A stretch of DNA of 64,000 bases. Origin: Pseudoalteromonas sp. Z1A8 (GTDB lineage: Bacteria > Pseudomonadota > Gammaproteobacteria > Enterobacterales > Alteromonadaceae). The DNA lies in the NCBI RefSeq assembly GCF_011378855.1, contig NZ_WTLB01000002.1:62001-126000 (forward strand), read 5' to 3'. The translations under genes were made by a program, and so were the position numbers. The first letter of the stretch is position 1, and each line of letters opens with the position of its first letter. This document shows positions 47,733 to 56,812 of this stretch, one piece after another. The notes under the pieces were generated by a model. That model was not told the DNA's origin. It was given only the letters and a program-made list of their open reading frames with translations, and made no database searches.

Positions 47733-50393
47733 TTATAGAGTACGTTGTACTTCAACTGTTTCAAATACTTCGATTTGGTCACCAACACGTACGTCATTGT
47801 AGTTCTTAACGCCGATACCACATTCCATGCCGTTACGAACATCAGCAACATCGTCTTTAAAGCGACGAAGTGACTCAAGTTCACCTTCATAGATAACCAC
47901 ATTTTCACGTAGTACACGGATTGGAGCGCTACGTTTAATAACACCTTCAGTAACCATACAACCAGCGATTGCGCCAATTTTTGGAGACTTGAATACGTCA
48001 CGAACTTGGGCAAGACCAATGATTTCTTGTTTAAACTCTGGCGCTAACATACCTGACATTGCTTGTTTAACTTCGTCAATCAAGCTGTAGATTACGCTGT
48101 AGTAACGTAGGTCTAAGTTCTCAGTCTCGATAACTTTACGAGCTGAAGCGTCAGCACGAACGTTAAAGCCAACTACAATTGCGTTAGACGCTGCAGCTAG
48201 TGTTGCATCAGTTTCGGTAATACCACCAACGCCTGAACCAACAATCTTCACTTTTACTTCATCAGTAGAAAGTTTAGTTAGTGAATCAGAGATTGCTTCG
48301 ATAGAACCTTGAACGTCTGCTTTAAGTACCACGTTAACTTCAGAAACATCGCCTTCAGTCATGTTAGTAAACATGTTTTCAAGCTTAGCTTTTTGTTGAC
48401 GTGCTAGTTTAACATCGCGGAACTTACCTTGACGGTATAAAGCAACTTCACGCGCTTTACGCTCATCTTTAACTACAGTCGCTTCGTCGCCTGCAGCAGG
48501 AATACCAGAAAGACCTAAAATCTCAACTGGGATAGATGGACCAGCTGACTTAATGTCTTTACCGTTTTCATCGCGCATTGCACGAACACGGCCATACTCA
48601 AGACCACATAATACAATGTCACCTTGGTTAAGCGTACCAGATTGAACAAGTACTGATGCTACTGGACCACGGCCTTTATCAAGACGAGATTCAATAACAA
48701 CACCAGCCGCCATACCTACAGTAGGTGCCGAAAGCTCTAAAAGCTCAGATTGGTTCAATACTGCTTCAAGAAGGTCGTCAATACCTAAGCCAGTTTTAGC
48801 TGAGATATGAACGTACTGCGTATCGCCGCCCCATTCTTCTGGAATAACGTCTAGTACAGCAAGTTCGTTTTTAACACGATCTGGATCTGCGCCTTCTTTA
48901 TCCATTTTGTTTACAGCAATAATTAAAGGAACGCCAGCTGCACGAGCATGCTGTACCGCTTCTTTAGTTTGTGGCATAACACCATCATCTGCTGCAACCA
49001 CTAGGATTACGATATCAGTCGCTTTAGCACCACGAGCACGCATTGATGTAAATGCAGCATGTCCTGGTGTATCTAAGAACGTGATCATGTGACCGTTCAC
49101 ATCAACATGGTATGCACCAATATGCTGTGTAATACCACCGGCTTCGCCAGAAGCAACCTTCGCAGAACGAATGTAATCAAGAGTAGATGTTTTACCATGG
49201 TCAACGTGACCCATTACAGTTACTACTGGAGCACGAGGCTCTGACTTACCATCTTCATGGCGGTCATTAAGTACTGTTTGCTCTAATTCGTTTTCTTTAA
49301 CAATGATAACTTTGTGACCCATTTCTTCTGCAACTAGTTGTGCAGCTTCTTGGTCAATCACTTGGTTAATAGTAACCATGTCACCCATTTTCATCATTGT
49401 TTTAACAACTTCAGCGCCTTTAACGGCCATGCGTGATGCAAGCTCGGCTACTGTAATTGTTTCGCTAATACGCACTTCATTTTTAACATCAACAGTTGGT
49501 TTTTGGAAACCATGTTGTAATGATGCTGGTGCTTTTAGCTTAGACTTGTTACGGCCTCTTGACGCTGCAAATTTATCTTTTGCTGGCGCTTTTTTCTTTT
49601 TCTTAGCACGGCGTGTACCTTGCTCATCACGAGCATCGGCAACATCTTCTGCTTCACGTGCATAAGTAGAAGTCGTAAGATGGTGATCCGCTGTTTCTTC
49701 GCGTTTCTTACGTTCTTCTTCTTCTTTCTTCCAGCGTGCTGAGTTCTCTTCAGCTAGCTTTCTTGCTTCTTCTGCTTGACGTTTCGCTTCTTCTTCAGCT
49801 TTCTTCAATGCGGCCTCTTCTGCTTCTTTTTGCAGACGCTCAGCTTCTATGCGATCTTTCTCAGACTTAGCACTTTGCTCTGGGGTCATCTGCTTTTGTT
49901 TCGCTTTACGCTCTGCATCAGCTTTGCGTTTAGCTTCTTCTTTGGCTTTACGGTCAGCGTCTTCTTTCGCTTTGCGTTCTGCCTCTTGTTTCGCTTTTAA
50001 TTCTGCGGCTTCTTGGTCAGCTTTTTGCTGCTCTTCAAGGCGCACTTTTTCTTCAGCAGCTAAGCGAGCTTGCTCTTGCTCTTGTTCCATTGCGCTTTTC
50101 TTCACGTAAGTACGTGTTTTGCGAACTTCAACTTGAACATCTTTTGCTTTACCCGTAGAGCCAGTCACACTTAGTGTGCTTTTGCTCTTACGTTGTAAAG
50201 TCATGCGCGCAGGGCCATCTGAACCTGTACCGCCATGATGCTTACTTAAATGATCAAGTAACGTTGCTTTTTCAGCTTCTGTTACATTATCAGTTGCTTG
50301 CTTAGTGATACCTGCTTGTGAAAACTGCTGTAGCAATTTATCAACAGTCGTACCTATATCGCCGGCTAGTTTTTCAACATTTACTTCTGCCAT
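47733..50393 (-). CDS. infB: Translation initiation factor IF-2
   Basis: An 886-aa GTPase that places initiator tRNA in the P site. The N-terminal IF2 domains start [25 protein letters not shown] long charged Lys/Glu/Ala helical linker (about 110-270) leads to the G domain with [17 protein letters not shown] and NKMDK. The C-terminal domains bind fMet-tRNA. I use the ATG at 50393, which follows GGAGG; the longer frame would begin inside nusA. Operon order nusA-infB-rbfA-truB is conserved. Confidence 0.98.
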   Translation of the reverse strand: MAEVNVEKLAGDIGTTVDKLLQQFSQAGITKQATDNVTEAEKATLLDHLSKHHGGTGSDGPARMTLQRKSKSTLSVTGSTGKAKDVQVEVRKTRTYVKKSAMEQEQEQARLAAEEKVRLEEQQKADQEAAELKAKQEAERKAKEDADRKAKEEAKRKADAERKAKQKQMTPEQSAKSEKDRIEAERLQKEAEEAALKKAEEEAKRQAEEARKLAEENSARWKKEEEERKKREETADHHLTTSTYAREAEDVADARDEQGTRRAKKKKKAPAKDKFAASRGRNKSKLKAPASLQHGFQKPTVDVKNEVRISETITVAELASRMAVKGAEVVKTMMKMGDMVTINQVIDQEAAQLVAEEMGHKVIIVKENELEQTVLNDRHEDGKSEPRAPVVTVMGHVDHGKTSTLDYIRSAKVASGEAGGITQHIGAYHVDVNGHMITFLDTPGHAAFTSMRARGAKATDIVILVVAADDGVMPQTKEAVQHARAAGVPLIIAVNKMDKEGADPDRVKNELAVLDVIPEEWGGDTQYVHISAKTGLGIDDLLEAVLNQSELLELSAPTVGMAAGVVIESRLDKGRGPVASVLVQSGTLNQGDIVLCGLEYGRVRAMRDENGKDIKSAGPSIPVEILGLSGIPAAGDEATVVKDERKAREVALYRQGKFRDVKLARQQKAKLENMFTNMTEGDVSEVNVVLKADVQGSIEAISDSLTKLSTDEVKVKIVGSGVGGITETDATLAAASNAIVVGFNVRADASARKVIETENLDLRYYSVIYSLIDEVKQAMSGMLAPEFKQEIIGLAQVRDVFKSPKIGAIAGCMVTEGVIKRSAPIRVLRENVVIYEGELESLRRFKDDVADVRNGMECGIGVKNYNDVRVGDQIEVFETVEVQRTL

Positions 50394-50418
50394 AGTGTGT
50401 AATACCTCCGTTAATAAA

Positions 50419-51918
50419 TTACTCGTCTGCAAACCAACAAATGTTTCGTGCAGCCATAATCAGTTCACCCGCTTTTTCAGATGAAACTTCTGTGATATCA
50501 ACTAATTCGTCAATACCTTGTTCTGCCAAGTCTTCAAGTGTAACAACACCCTTGCTTGCCATCACAAATGCTAAGTGACGTTCTAAGCCTTCAAGCGCAA
50601 GTAAGTCTTCAGCTGGCTCTGCGCCATCTAAGCTTTCTTCCGTTTTAAGTGCTTTAGTTGTCAATGCATCTTTTGCGCGTGAACGCAGTAAATCTACAGT
50701 CTCTTCATCAAGACCATCAATTTCTAAAAATTCAGACGCTGGTACATACGCCACTTCTTCAAGTGTCGAGAAACCTTCGTTAATAAGTAATGATGCAAAC
50801 TCATCATCAATTTCTAAATTTTCAGTGAATAAGTTAAGTAACTTATCAGATTCAGCTTCATTTTTAGTACGCATGTCCTCAACAGTCATTACGTTTAGTT
50901 CCCAGCCAGTTAACTGGCTTGCTAAACGAACGTTTTGACCATTACGACCAATTGCTTGCGCTAGGTTATCAGCTTCTACAGCGATATCCATTGAGTGAGT
51001 GTCTTCATCCATTACGATTGAAGCAACTTCTGCTGGCGCCATTGCGTTAATAACAAATTGTGCTGGGTTGTCATCGTAAAGTACGATATCAACACGCTCA
51101 CCGCCAAGTTCTGACGATACAGCCTGAACTCGTGCGCCACGCATACCAACACATGCACCAATCGGGTCAATGCGTTTGTCGTTAGATTTAACAGCAATTT
51201 TAGCGCGTGAACCTGGATCACGTGCTGCGGCACGTAACTCAATCATCTCTTCGCCGATTTCTGGCACCTCAATGCGGAATAATTCCATTAGCATTTCAGG
51301 TTTAGAGCGCGTTACAAATAATTGTGCACCGCGTGCTTCAGGCTTAACTTCATATAAAAGGCCACGAATACGGTCACCCGGGCGGAAGTTTTCACGTGGT
51401 AACATGTCATCACGGTAAATTACTGCTTCTGCGTTATTGCCTAAATCAAGAACAATAGAGTCACGCGTTGCTTTTTTAACTACACCTGTTACTAACTCGC
51501 CTACTTGATCTTTGTATGCATCAACAACTAAAGCACGCTCAGCTTCACGTACTTTTTGTACGATAACTTGCTTAGCCATTTGTGTTGTAATACGGTCAAA
51601 TTTGATTGAGTCGATTTGTTCTTCAACATAATCACCCATTTGCAAATCAGGTTCTTCAACCTGTGCTGCTTCTAGAGTGATTTCGCTGTATGGATTCTCT
51701 AAAGAACCATCTTCTAATACAGCGGCAATCTGCCAACGACGGAACGTATCGTAATCACCGGTTTTACGGTCAATTGCTACACGTACTTCAATTTCGCCAT
51801 CGTGTTTTTTCTTTGTCGCTGTCGCTAGAGCGAACTCTAGAGCTTCAAAAATCTTTTCTTTTGGAACCGCTTTCTCATTGGAAACGGCTTCAGCAACCAA
51901 TAATATCTCTTTTGCCAT
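50419..51918 (-). CDS. nusA: Transcription elongation/termination factor NusA
   Basis: A 499-aa factor that binds RNA polymerase and modulates pausing, termination and antitermination (E. coli 495 aa). N-terminal domain [37 protein letters not shown], then S1 ([18 protein letters not shown]), two KH domains ([17 protein letters not shown] and [18 protein letters not shown]) and two C-terminal acidic repeats (about 360-495). The start is the ATG at 51918 preceded by a GAGG site; an upstream in-frame start adds 11 non-conserved residues. Confidence 0.98.
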   Translation of the reverse strand: MAKEILLVAEAVSNEKAVPKEKIFEALEFALATATKKKHDGEIEVRVAIDRKTGDYDTFRRWQIAAVLEDGSLENPYSEITLEAAQVEEPDLQMGDYVEEQIDSIKFDRITTQMAKQVIVQKVREAERALVVDAYKDQVGELVTGVVKKATRDSIVLDLGNNAEAVIYRDDMLPRENFRPGDRIRGLLYEVKPEARGAQLFVTRSKPEMLMELFRIEVPEIGEEMIELRAAARDPGSRAKIAVKSNDKRIDPIGACVGMRGARVQAVSSELGGERVDIVLYDDNPAQFVINAMAPAEVASIVMDEDTHSMDIAVEADNLAQAIGRNGQNVRLASQLTGWELNVMTVEDMRTKNEAESDKLLNLFTENLEIDDEFASLLINEGFSTLEEVAYVPASEFLEIDGLDEETVDLLRSRAKDALTTKALKTEESLDGAEPAEDLLALEGLERHLAFVMASKGVVTLEDLAEQGIDELVDITEVSSEKAGELIMAARNICWFADE

Positions 51919-51957
51919 GGGTAATGCCTCGCTTGCCCTATTCCTTCGCACTCGAAT

Positions 51958-52413
51958 TTAAAACTTCGCGATTAAATTCGCACGTTCGATGTTACTAAGC
52001 ATGATCAGATGCTCTTCACCATCGCTAGATAGTGTGATCATATCGTTGCTAACTGCTACTAAGTCGCCTTTAAAATTACGACGACCATCCTGTGGAAGTT
52101 TAGTACGCACGCGTACTTCCTCTCCTTGCGCCTGCTCGTAGTGATCTTGTTTGAATAATAGACGATCAACACCAGGAGACGACACTTCCAAATCATATTC
52201 ATTTGTAATTGGGTCTTCGACGTCTAAAATCGCACTAATTTGGCGACTTGCATCCGCACAGTTATCAACTGAGATCCCATCCTCATGAGCAATATATACT
52301 CTTAAGGTAGAATGGCGACCCGCTTGCACAAATTCAAGACCATGCAACTCAAAGCCTAACATTTCTACCGCAGGCGTTAACATGGTTACTAAATCTTGTT
52401 CAAGTTTTGTCAC
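51958..52413 (-). CDS. rimP: Ribosome maturation factor RimP
   Basis: A 151-aa 30S assembly factor. Key segments are the FELHGLEFVQAGRHSTLRVYIAHEDGISVDNCADASRQISAILD region and the YDLEVSSPGVDRLLFKQDHYEQAQGEEVRV region. I choose GTG at 52413, because a perfect GGAGG stands six bases before it; the longer ATG frame runs through that site. First protein gene of the rimP-nusA-infB operon, downstream of initiator tRNA as in E. coli. Confidence 0.96.
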   Translation of the reverse strand: MTKLEQDLVTMLTPAVEMLGFELHGLEFVQAGRHSTLRVYIAHEDGISVDNCADASRQISAILDVEDPITNEYDLEVSSPGVDRLLFKQDHYEQAQGEEVRVRTKLPQDGRRNFKGDLVAVSNDMITLSSDGEEHLIMLSNIERANLIAKF

Positions 52414-52434
52414 GAAAATCCTCCATACAAACAA

Positions 52435-52456
52435 AAAAAGGGCTTATAGCCCTAAA
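52435..52456 (-). terminator. Terminator/attenuator just upstream of rimP
   Basis: TAGGGCT/AGCCCT hairpin followed on the minus strand by TTTTTTT, about 22 bases before the rimP start. It would cut most transcripts coming from the tRNA gene and so set the level of the nusA operon. Confidence 0.75.
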
Positions 52457-52517
52457 ATACTAAGTTTAAATTTTAATTTGATGACAATTGCCACAAATCG
52501 TAAGGTGCAGATACAAC

Positions 52518-52544
52518 AACGCCCCGAACCAAGCGGGGCGTCAC
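52518..52544 (-). terminator. Terminator downstream of the initiator tRNA gene
   Basis: ACGCCCCG/CGGGGCGT hairpin followed by TTGTTGT on the minus strand. It is a first terminator between the tRNA and rimP. Confidence 0.75.
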
Positions 52545-52695
52545 ACCAATAAAGCATAAAACTGTGTGGCCTAGGGCCAAGCTTGGTTACGAGTCAGTAA
52601 ACTGACCTAATTAAACTACAATAGCCTAAAACGCAAAACGCGCATTACTTAGAATGCGCGATATAAATTAGTAAGGTAATACTTACTAGTAGAAT

Positions 52696-52772
<77 letters not shown>

Positions 52773-53212
52773 CCAATAGATATCAAACCTTAAATTTAAT
52801 ATCGCTGTTAGCTGTTTTACAACATACTAAACAATGGCCGCTATTATAAGGATGTGTGGGGTAATTAGCAACTATAATACGCAATTAGTTTATAAAATTT
52901 CCAATTCGTCAAGATGCTAATTTAATGTATATGTAAGTAACATAAGTAATCAGTCAACTTTATAAAATACTCATATTTAAGTCATAAATAGAGTAACTTA
53001 TTACATTGGACGAAAATCAAACAAGCCGAACCTGAATAACTTTAATATGCTTAAAATATGTTTCAGATGCTTACTGTTTACTAGAAAATAAATTGATATA
53101 ACTAAAACCCATACTTTAACACTAAATAAACGTGCAGAATTTCAACTGCCCGCTATAATCAATTTTATCCTACTTGATAATAATAGTTATTATTCACTGC
53201 AGCGAGATAGAA
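52773..53212. other. Intergenic region between tRNA-fMet and the globin-like gene
   Basis: About 440 AT-rich bases. The tRNA promoter lies at 52843-52871. Beyond it I see no supported gene or repeat; it should also contain the promoter of the rightward globin-like gene. Confidence 0.5.
52843..52871 (-). promoter_or_regulatory. Promoter of the tRNA-fMet/rimP-nusA-infB unit
   Basis: -35 TTGCTA, 17-base spacer, consensus -10 TATAAT, then the GC-rich discriminator AGCGGCC, a type often seen at stringently controlled stable-RNA promoters. It lies about 70 bases upstream of the tRNA. Confidence 0.75.
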
Positions 53213-53674
53213 ATGAAGCAACAACAATCAGCATTGTTAAATAACTTAACAATTATTAAGCCAAATTTTCATGCGTTTACGGCTCGATTTCATAGCAAAT
53301 TGGCTGAATCTAGTATTGAGATGAATTATCCAACGGCCTTGCAGTTTAACGAAAAGAGTTTCACCCTCTTTTGTGTGTTAGAGCGAATTGTTAAGCATTT
53401 AGATAAACCAGCATCGGTAGCTCCTTTTTTAGCACATCATTTAATGTACCTAAAAAAAAGCAGTGTTTCACAAAGTGACATTGTACTTTTATCTGACGCG
53501 TTTTACGAAACCCTTAAGGAACATCTTGGTAGGCACTTTACTCCTGAGAGCCAGCTCGCTTGGAAAAAAGCCCTTAGGTACTTTGAAAGTTTTGCCAGTA
53601 GTACTCTATTTGGTGTATCTAATGTGGTTTCGTTACAACAAAAAATGCAGCAAAAGCAGAGTAATAAAATTTAA
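53213..53674 (+). CDS. Divergent globin-like protein
   Basis: A 153-aa protein from the ATG at 53213 (AGCGAGA upstream; an earlier ATG adds 13 residues). It resembles single-domain bacterial haemoglobins and the flavohaemoglobin N-terminus: NLTIIKPNFHAFTARFHSKL matches helix A/B, and FLAHHLMYLKKSSVSQSDIVLLSDAFYETLKEHLGRHFTPESQLAWKKALRYF matches helices F to H. One of His75/His76 would be the proximal haem ligand. Haem binding and function (oxygen, NO or redox sensing) are not shown by sequence alone. Confidence 0.6.
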   Translation: MKQQQSALLNNLTIIKPNFHAFTARFHSKLAESSIEMNYPTALQFNEKSFTLFCVLERIVKHLDKPASVAPFLAHHLMYLKKSSVSQSDIVLLSDAFYETLKEHLGRHFTPESQLAWKKALRYFESFASSTLFGVSNVVSLQQKMQQKQSNKI

Positions 53675-53866
53675 ATATACAATTTTTAGGGGTGACGACT
53701 TAACTTACTTAACTTCCCCCTTAATTAAACTCATTTGAACACCATGGTCTAACACGCCTTTATTGCCTTGATAATTGGTTAAGCCTTTTTGCTCTATTCA
53801 CTCGTGGTTAAATAGTAAAACGATCCTTTAATTAAATATATCCGTATAAAAAAATTTGGCTTTACT

Positions 53867-55423
53867 ATGACCTATCACAAAACACTCAGACTAATACTAG
53901 GCGATCAGCTAAACCCATCTCATTCATGGTACAAGCAAAAAGACGACGATACGCTTTATCTCATTGCAGAGCTAAAACAAGAAACTGACTACGTCAAACA
54001 TCACGTTCAAAAACTGTGTGCTTTTTTTAATGCTATGGAAAACTTTGCTATCGCATTAAAAACGGCAGGTTTTAATGTTTTGCATTTAACACTTGATGAT
54101 ACCGTTGATGACAAAAACCTAATTGAATTACTTAAGCTAATCGCCAGTAAATACCAGTGCGATACTATTGAATACCAATACCCTGATGAGTTTAGGCTTA
54201 AATCTCAATTAGCTCAGTTTGAAAGTGAAAGTTCGTTTAATGTGATTGCCACAGACACAGAACATTTTTTATTACCGTTCACCGATATAAAAACGCGCTT
54301 TACAAAAAACAAGCATGTAACAATGGAACACTTTTATCGTGCTATGCGTAAACAATTTAATATATTAATTGATGACGAAAAGCCAACAGGTGGCAAATGG
54401 AATTTTGATAGTAATAATCGTAATAAGTTTTCTAAAACCGACTTAGCAAATATCCCAAAACCAAAACTATTAAATAATGATGTAAGTAGTATTATTGCCC
54501 GCTTAGATAGGCATAGTGTAGCTTACTTGGGTGAGCTAGATGGGCAAATATTACAATGGTCAACAACGCGTAAACAGGCAATTGAAGTACTCGAATACTT
54601 TTGTGAACACTTACTTAGTCGCTTTGGTCACTTTCAAGATGCGATGACAGATCAAAGTAAAAATAATACCAGCCTGTACCATAGCCGTTTATCGTTTGCC
54701 TTAAATGCCAAAATACTCCACCCGTTATATGTAATTAAACGTGTAATAAAAGAATACGAACAAAGACCTGATGAAATTTCACTCTCGCAAGTAGAAGGAT
54801 TTACTAGACAAATACTAGGCTGGAGAGAGTATGTTCGTGCTATTTACTGGGTAAATATGCCCGACTACGCAACTAAAAACCAACTACAAGCTAAAAATAA
54901 ATTACCATCTTATTTTTGGAACAGTTCTACTAAAATGAATTGCCTTAGCCACTCGCTTAAGCAAAGCCTTGAAACTGCTTATGCTCATCATATTCAGCGA
55001 TTAATGGTTATTGGTAATTTTTGTATGCTCACGGGAATCAATCCTGATGAAGTGGATGAATGGTATTTAGGTGTTTACATAGATGCTATTGAATGGGTAG
55101 AAATGCCCAACACCCGTGGTATGAGTCAGTTTGCCGATGATGGAATAATTGCAACAAAGCCTTATGCAGCAAGTGGTAACTACATTAATAAAATGAGCGA
55201 TTACTGCAAAAGCTGTCAGTACGATGTTAAACAAAAAGTAGGTGATAAAGCTTGCCCGCTCAATAGCTTATATTGGCATTTTATGGATAGACACAGAGAT
55301 AAGCTAGAAAAGAACCCACGCATTGGTATGGTTTATAGAAACTGGGATAAACAAGATAAAGCACTTCAAGAACAAACGCTGCAACAAGCAACCTACTACC
55401 TTGATAATTTAGAAGCTCTTTAA
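53867..55423 (+). CDS. FeS-type bacterial cryptochrome/(6-4) photolyase (PhrB-like)
   Basis: A 518-aa protein of the FeS-BCP branch of the photolyase family, beginning TLRLILGDQLNPSHSW. Agrobacterium PhrB, a known member, repairs (6-4) photoproducts and holds a 4Fe-4S cluster with Cys350, 438, 441 and 454. Here cysteines fall at 359, 447, 450 and 463, a constant offset of nine, so all four ligands are conserved. The FAD-binding segments EGFTRQILGWREYVRAIYW and NTRGMSQFADDGIIATKPYAASGNYI are present. Repair activity is likely but unproven. Its stop converges with hsp20. Confidence 0.92.
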   Translation: MTYHKTLRLILGDQLNPSHSWYKQKDDDTLYLIAELKQETDYVKHHVQKLCAFFNAMENFAIALKTAGFNVLHLTLDDTVDDKNLIELLKLIASKYQCDTIEYQYPDEFRLKSQLAQFESESSFNVIATDTEHFLLPFTDIKTRFTKNKHVTMEHFYRAMRKQFNILIDDEKPTGGKWNFDSNNRNKFSKTDLANIPKPKLLNNDVSSIIARLDRHSVAYLGELDGQILQWSTTRKQAIEVLEYFCEHLLSRFGHFQDAMTDQSKNNTSLYHSRLSFALNAKILHPLYVIKRVIKEYEQRPDEISLSQVEGFTRQILGWREYVRAIYWVNMPDYATKNQLQAKNKLPSYFWNSSTKMNCLSHSLKQSLETAYAHHIQRLMVIGNFCMLTGINPDEVDEWYLGVYIDAIEWVEMPNTRGMSQFADDGIIATKPYAASGNYINKMSDYCKSCQYDVKQKVGDKACPLNSLYWHFMDRHRDKLEKNPRIGMVYRNWDKQDKALQEQTLQQATYYLDNLEAL

Positions 55424-55426
55424 ACA

Positions 55427-55451
55427 AAAAACCGCCTCATGTGAGGCGGTT
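55427..55451 (+). terminator. Photolyase gene terminator
   Basis: AACCGCCTCA/TGAGGCGGTT hairpin preceded by AAAA and followed by a modest T stretch, just after the photolyase stop; it can also serve the convergent Hsp20 gene. Confidence 0.8.
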
Positions 55452-55483
55452 AAATAATCAGGGGAAACTAATGTTAAATAGGT

Positions 55484-55930
55484 TTACTTACCTTCTAGTA
55501 AGTTACCACTACCAATTTCTATTTTTCGTGGTTTAAGTGCTTCTGGAATTTCACGCTGTAACTCTATGCTTAGCAAGCCGTTAGCTAAATCTGCACCAAG
55601 TACTTTTACATGATCTCCAAGCTGGAATTTTCGTTCAAAGTTACGCTCTGCTATACCTTGATGAATAAACTTACGTTCGTTATTTTCATCTTTGTTAGCC
55701 TTAATACCTGCAACTTTTAATGTGTTGTTTTCTGACTCAATGGTCAATTCACTATCGCTAAAACCTGCTACGGCCATAGTAATTCTGTATTTGTCTTTAT
55801 CAAGCGCTTCAATATTGTACGGAGGGAAACTCGGCTGCTTGTCTGTACTTGCTGCCGCATCCATAAGTGATGCTAAATGTTCGAAGCCGATAAATGAACG
55901 ATAAAGTGGTGATAAGTCTACTGTACGCAT
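55484..55930 (-). CDS. Hsp20 small heat-shock protein (IbpA/B-like)
   Basis: A 148-aa alpha-crystallin-type chaperone that holds unfolding proteins in a refoldable state. It opens MRTVDLSPLYRSFIGFEHLASLMD like IbpA. The alpha-crystallin domain follows (YNIEALDKDKYRITMAVAGFSDSELTIESENNTLKVAG and IAERNFERKFQLGDHVKVLGADLANGLLSIELQREIPE). The terminal IPEALKPRKIEI supplies an IxI-like anchor. A sigma32-type promoter lies upstream at 56065-56091. Confidence 0.94.
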   Translation of the reverse strand: MRTVDLSPLYRSFIGFEHLASLMDAAASTDKQPSFPPYNIEALDKDKYRITMAVAGFSDSELTIESENNTLKVAGIKANKDENNERKFIHQGIAERNFERKFQLGDHVKVLGADLANGLLSIELQREIPEALKPRKIEIGSGNLLEGK

Positions 55931-56035
55931 AATAATATCCTCATATTTAAGCGATATTTTGCATGTGCTTTTCTATTGAACAAGCTCAGGCAAAGTTTAA
56001 TTAATAATATAAATTTCAATTGTTTAAGTTTAATT

Positions 56036-56056
56036 TAGGACCCATCAGGCGTCCTA
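56036..56056 (-). promoter_or_regulatory. Hairpin near the hsp20 transcript 5' end
   Basis: Stem TAGGAC/GTCCTA with an inner CC/GG pairing, placed at the expected start of the hsp20 leader of about 125 bases. Possible mRNA stability or thermosensor element; not a classic ROSE sequence. Confidence 0.4.
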
Positions 56057-56064
56057 CTTAACTA

Positions 56065-56091
56065 TATATGGACGATAAAATTGTTTTCAAG
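56065..56091 (-). promoter_or_regulatory. Sigma32-type heat-shock promoter of hsp20
   Basis: The minus strand reads CTTGAAA (exact -35 consensus), an 11-base gap, then GTCCATAT close to CCCCATNT. Spacing fits RpoH promoters. Confidence 0.75.
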
Positions 56092-56124
56092 AGATTAATT
56101 TAAAAAAATTAAAAATAAATAAAA

Positions 56125-56146
56125 AAGGCACTAAAAAGTGCCTTGT
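56125..56146 (-). terminator. Terminator of the peroxiredoxin-like gene
   Basis: AAGGCACT/AGTGCCTT hairpin flanked by A-rich and T-rich sequence on the minus strand, 23 bases past the stop. Confidence 0.8.
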
Positions 56147-56168
56147 TTGAAACCATGTAAAACGAATG

Positions 56169-56699
56169 TTATTTAATAAATGTGCCTCGGATCGGATAGT
56201 CGTTTTCTCTTGAAAACTTAATCCCACCTAGCAGTTGCTCTAAATCAGGACGAACAAACGGGCTGTTTGATATATCGACCATTTGAAGCTGATTTTTTTC
56301 ATTAAGGACAAAAATCCCAGGCTCAGCAAATGGATGGTCAGTTTCTGCATCACTGCGAGGCTCGCTAATATGTAGCCCTAAATCGGTCATTTGTTCGATT
56401 GTTAAACCATAGTAAATTGGGAAATTAATATCTATTTTTTCAAGATGTTTATTGAGCTGCTCATGGCTATCACCACTTACTGCAACCACTTCAACACCAG
56501 CATCTTTAAAGTCTTTATGAACTTTAGCAAGCTCGTTGAGTTGCGTAGTACACTTAGGGCAGTGCTGGCCTCGATAAACAACAATCATTTTCCACGGAGA
56601 GTCACTTATTCTGTCGACTAAATCTATCTTTTTCTCATCAACATCACTCACTACTAGTGATGGCATAATATCCGCAGGTTTTAAACTAGTGTTACTCAT
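56169..56699 (-). CDS. Peroxiredoxin-like (AhpC/TSA-family) protein with CxxC
   Basis: A 176-aa thioredoxin-fold protein. The redox motif is GQHCPKCTTQLNEL near residue 50, followed by VEVVAVSGDSHEQLNKHLEKI, a family segment. The Thr-x-x-Cys of classical peroxiredoxins reads RGQHCPKC, so the residue before the catalytic Cys differs and a resolving Cys is adjacent. It could act as a thiol peroxidase or disulfide reductase. No signal peptide, so cytoplasmic. Not clearly in an operon with its neighbours. Confidence 0.82.
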   Translation of the reverse strand: MSNTSLKPADIMPSLVVSDVDEKKIDLVDRISDSPWKMIVVYRGQHCPKCTTQLNELAKVHKDFKDAGVEVVAVSGDSHEQLNKHLEKIDINFPIYYGLTIEQMTDLGLHISEPRSDAETDHPFAEPGIFVLNEKNQLQMVDISNSPFVRPDLEQLLGGIKFSRENDYPIRGTFIK

Positions 56700-56812
56700 T
56701 GCGATCTCCTTTTACTGTTTCAGATTAAAAATTCATTTGCTCTTACCCATAGAGCTTAGGGTAACTTTTATTAATTCAACCTGAAAAATGTAATTAAAAA
56801 TCTATTACAACT

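Noticed and set aside
50394..50432. N-terminal extension of infB
   Set aside because: It overlaps nusA and contains the GGAGG that serves the ATG at 50393; homologues start MAEVNVEKL.
51919..51951. N-terminal extension of nusA
   Set aside because: It covers the GAGG ribosome site; the conserved start is MAKEILLV at 51918.
52414..52434. N-terminal extension of rimP
   Set aside because: It runs through a perfect GGAGG placed six bases before GTG at 52413.
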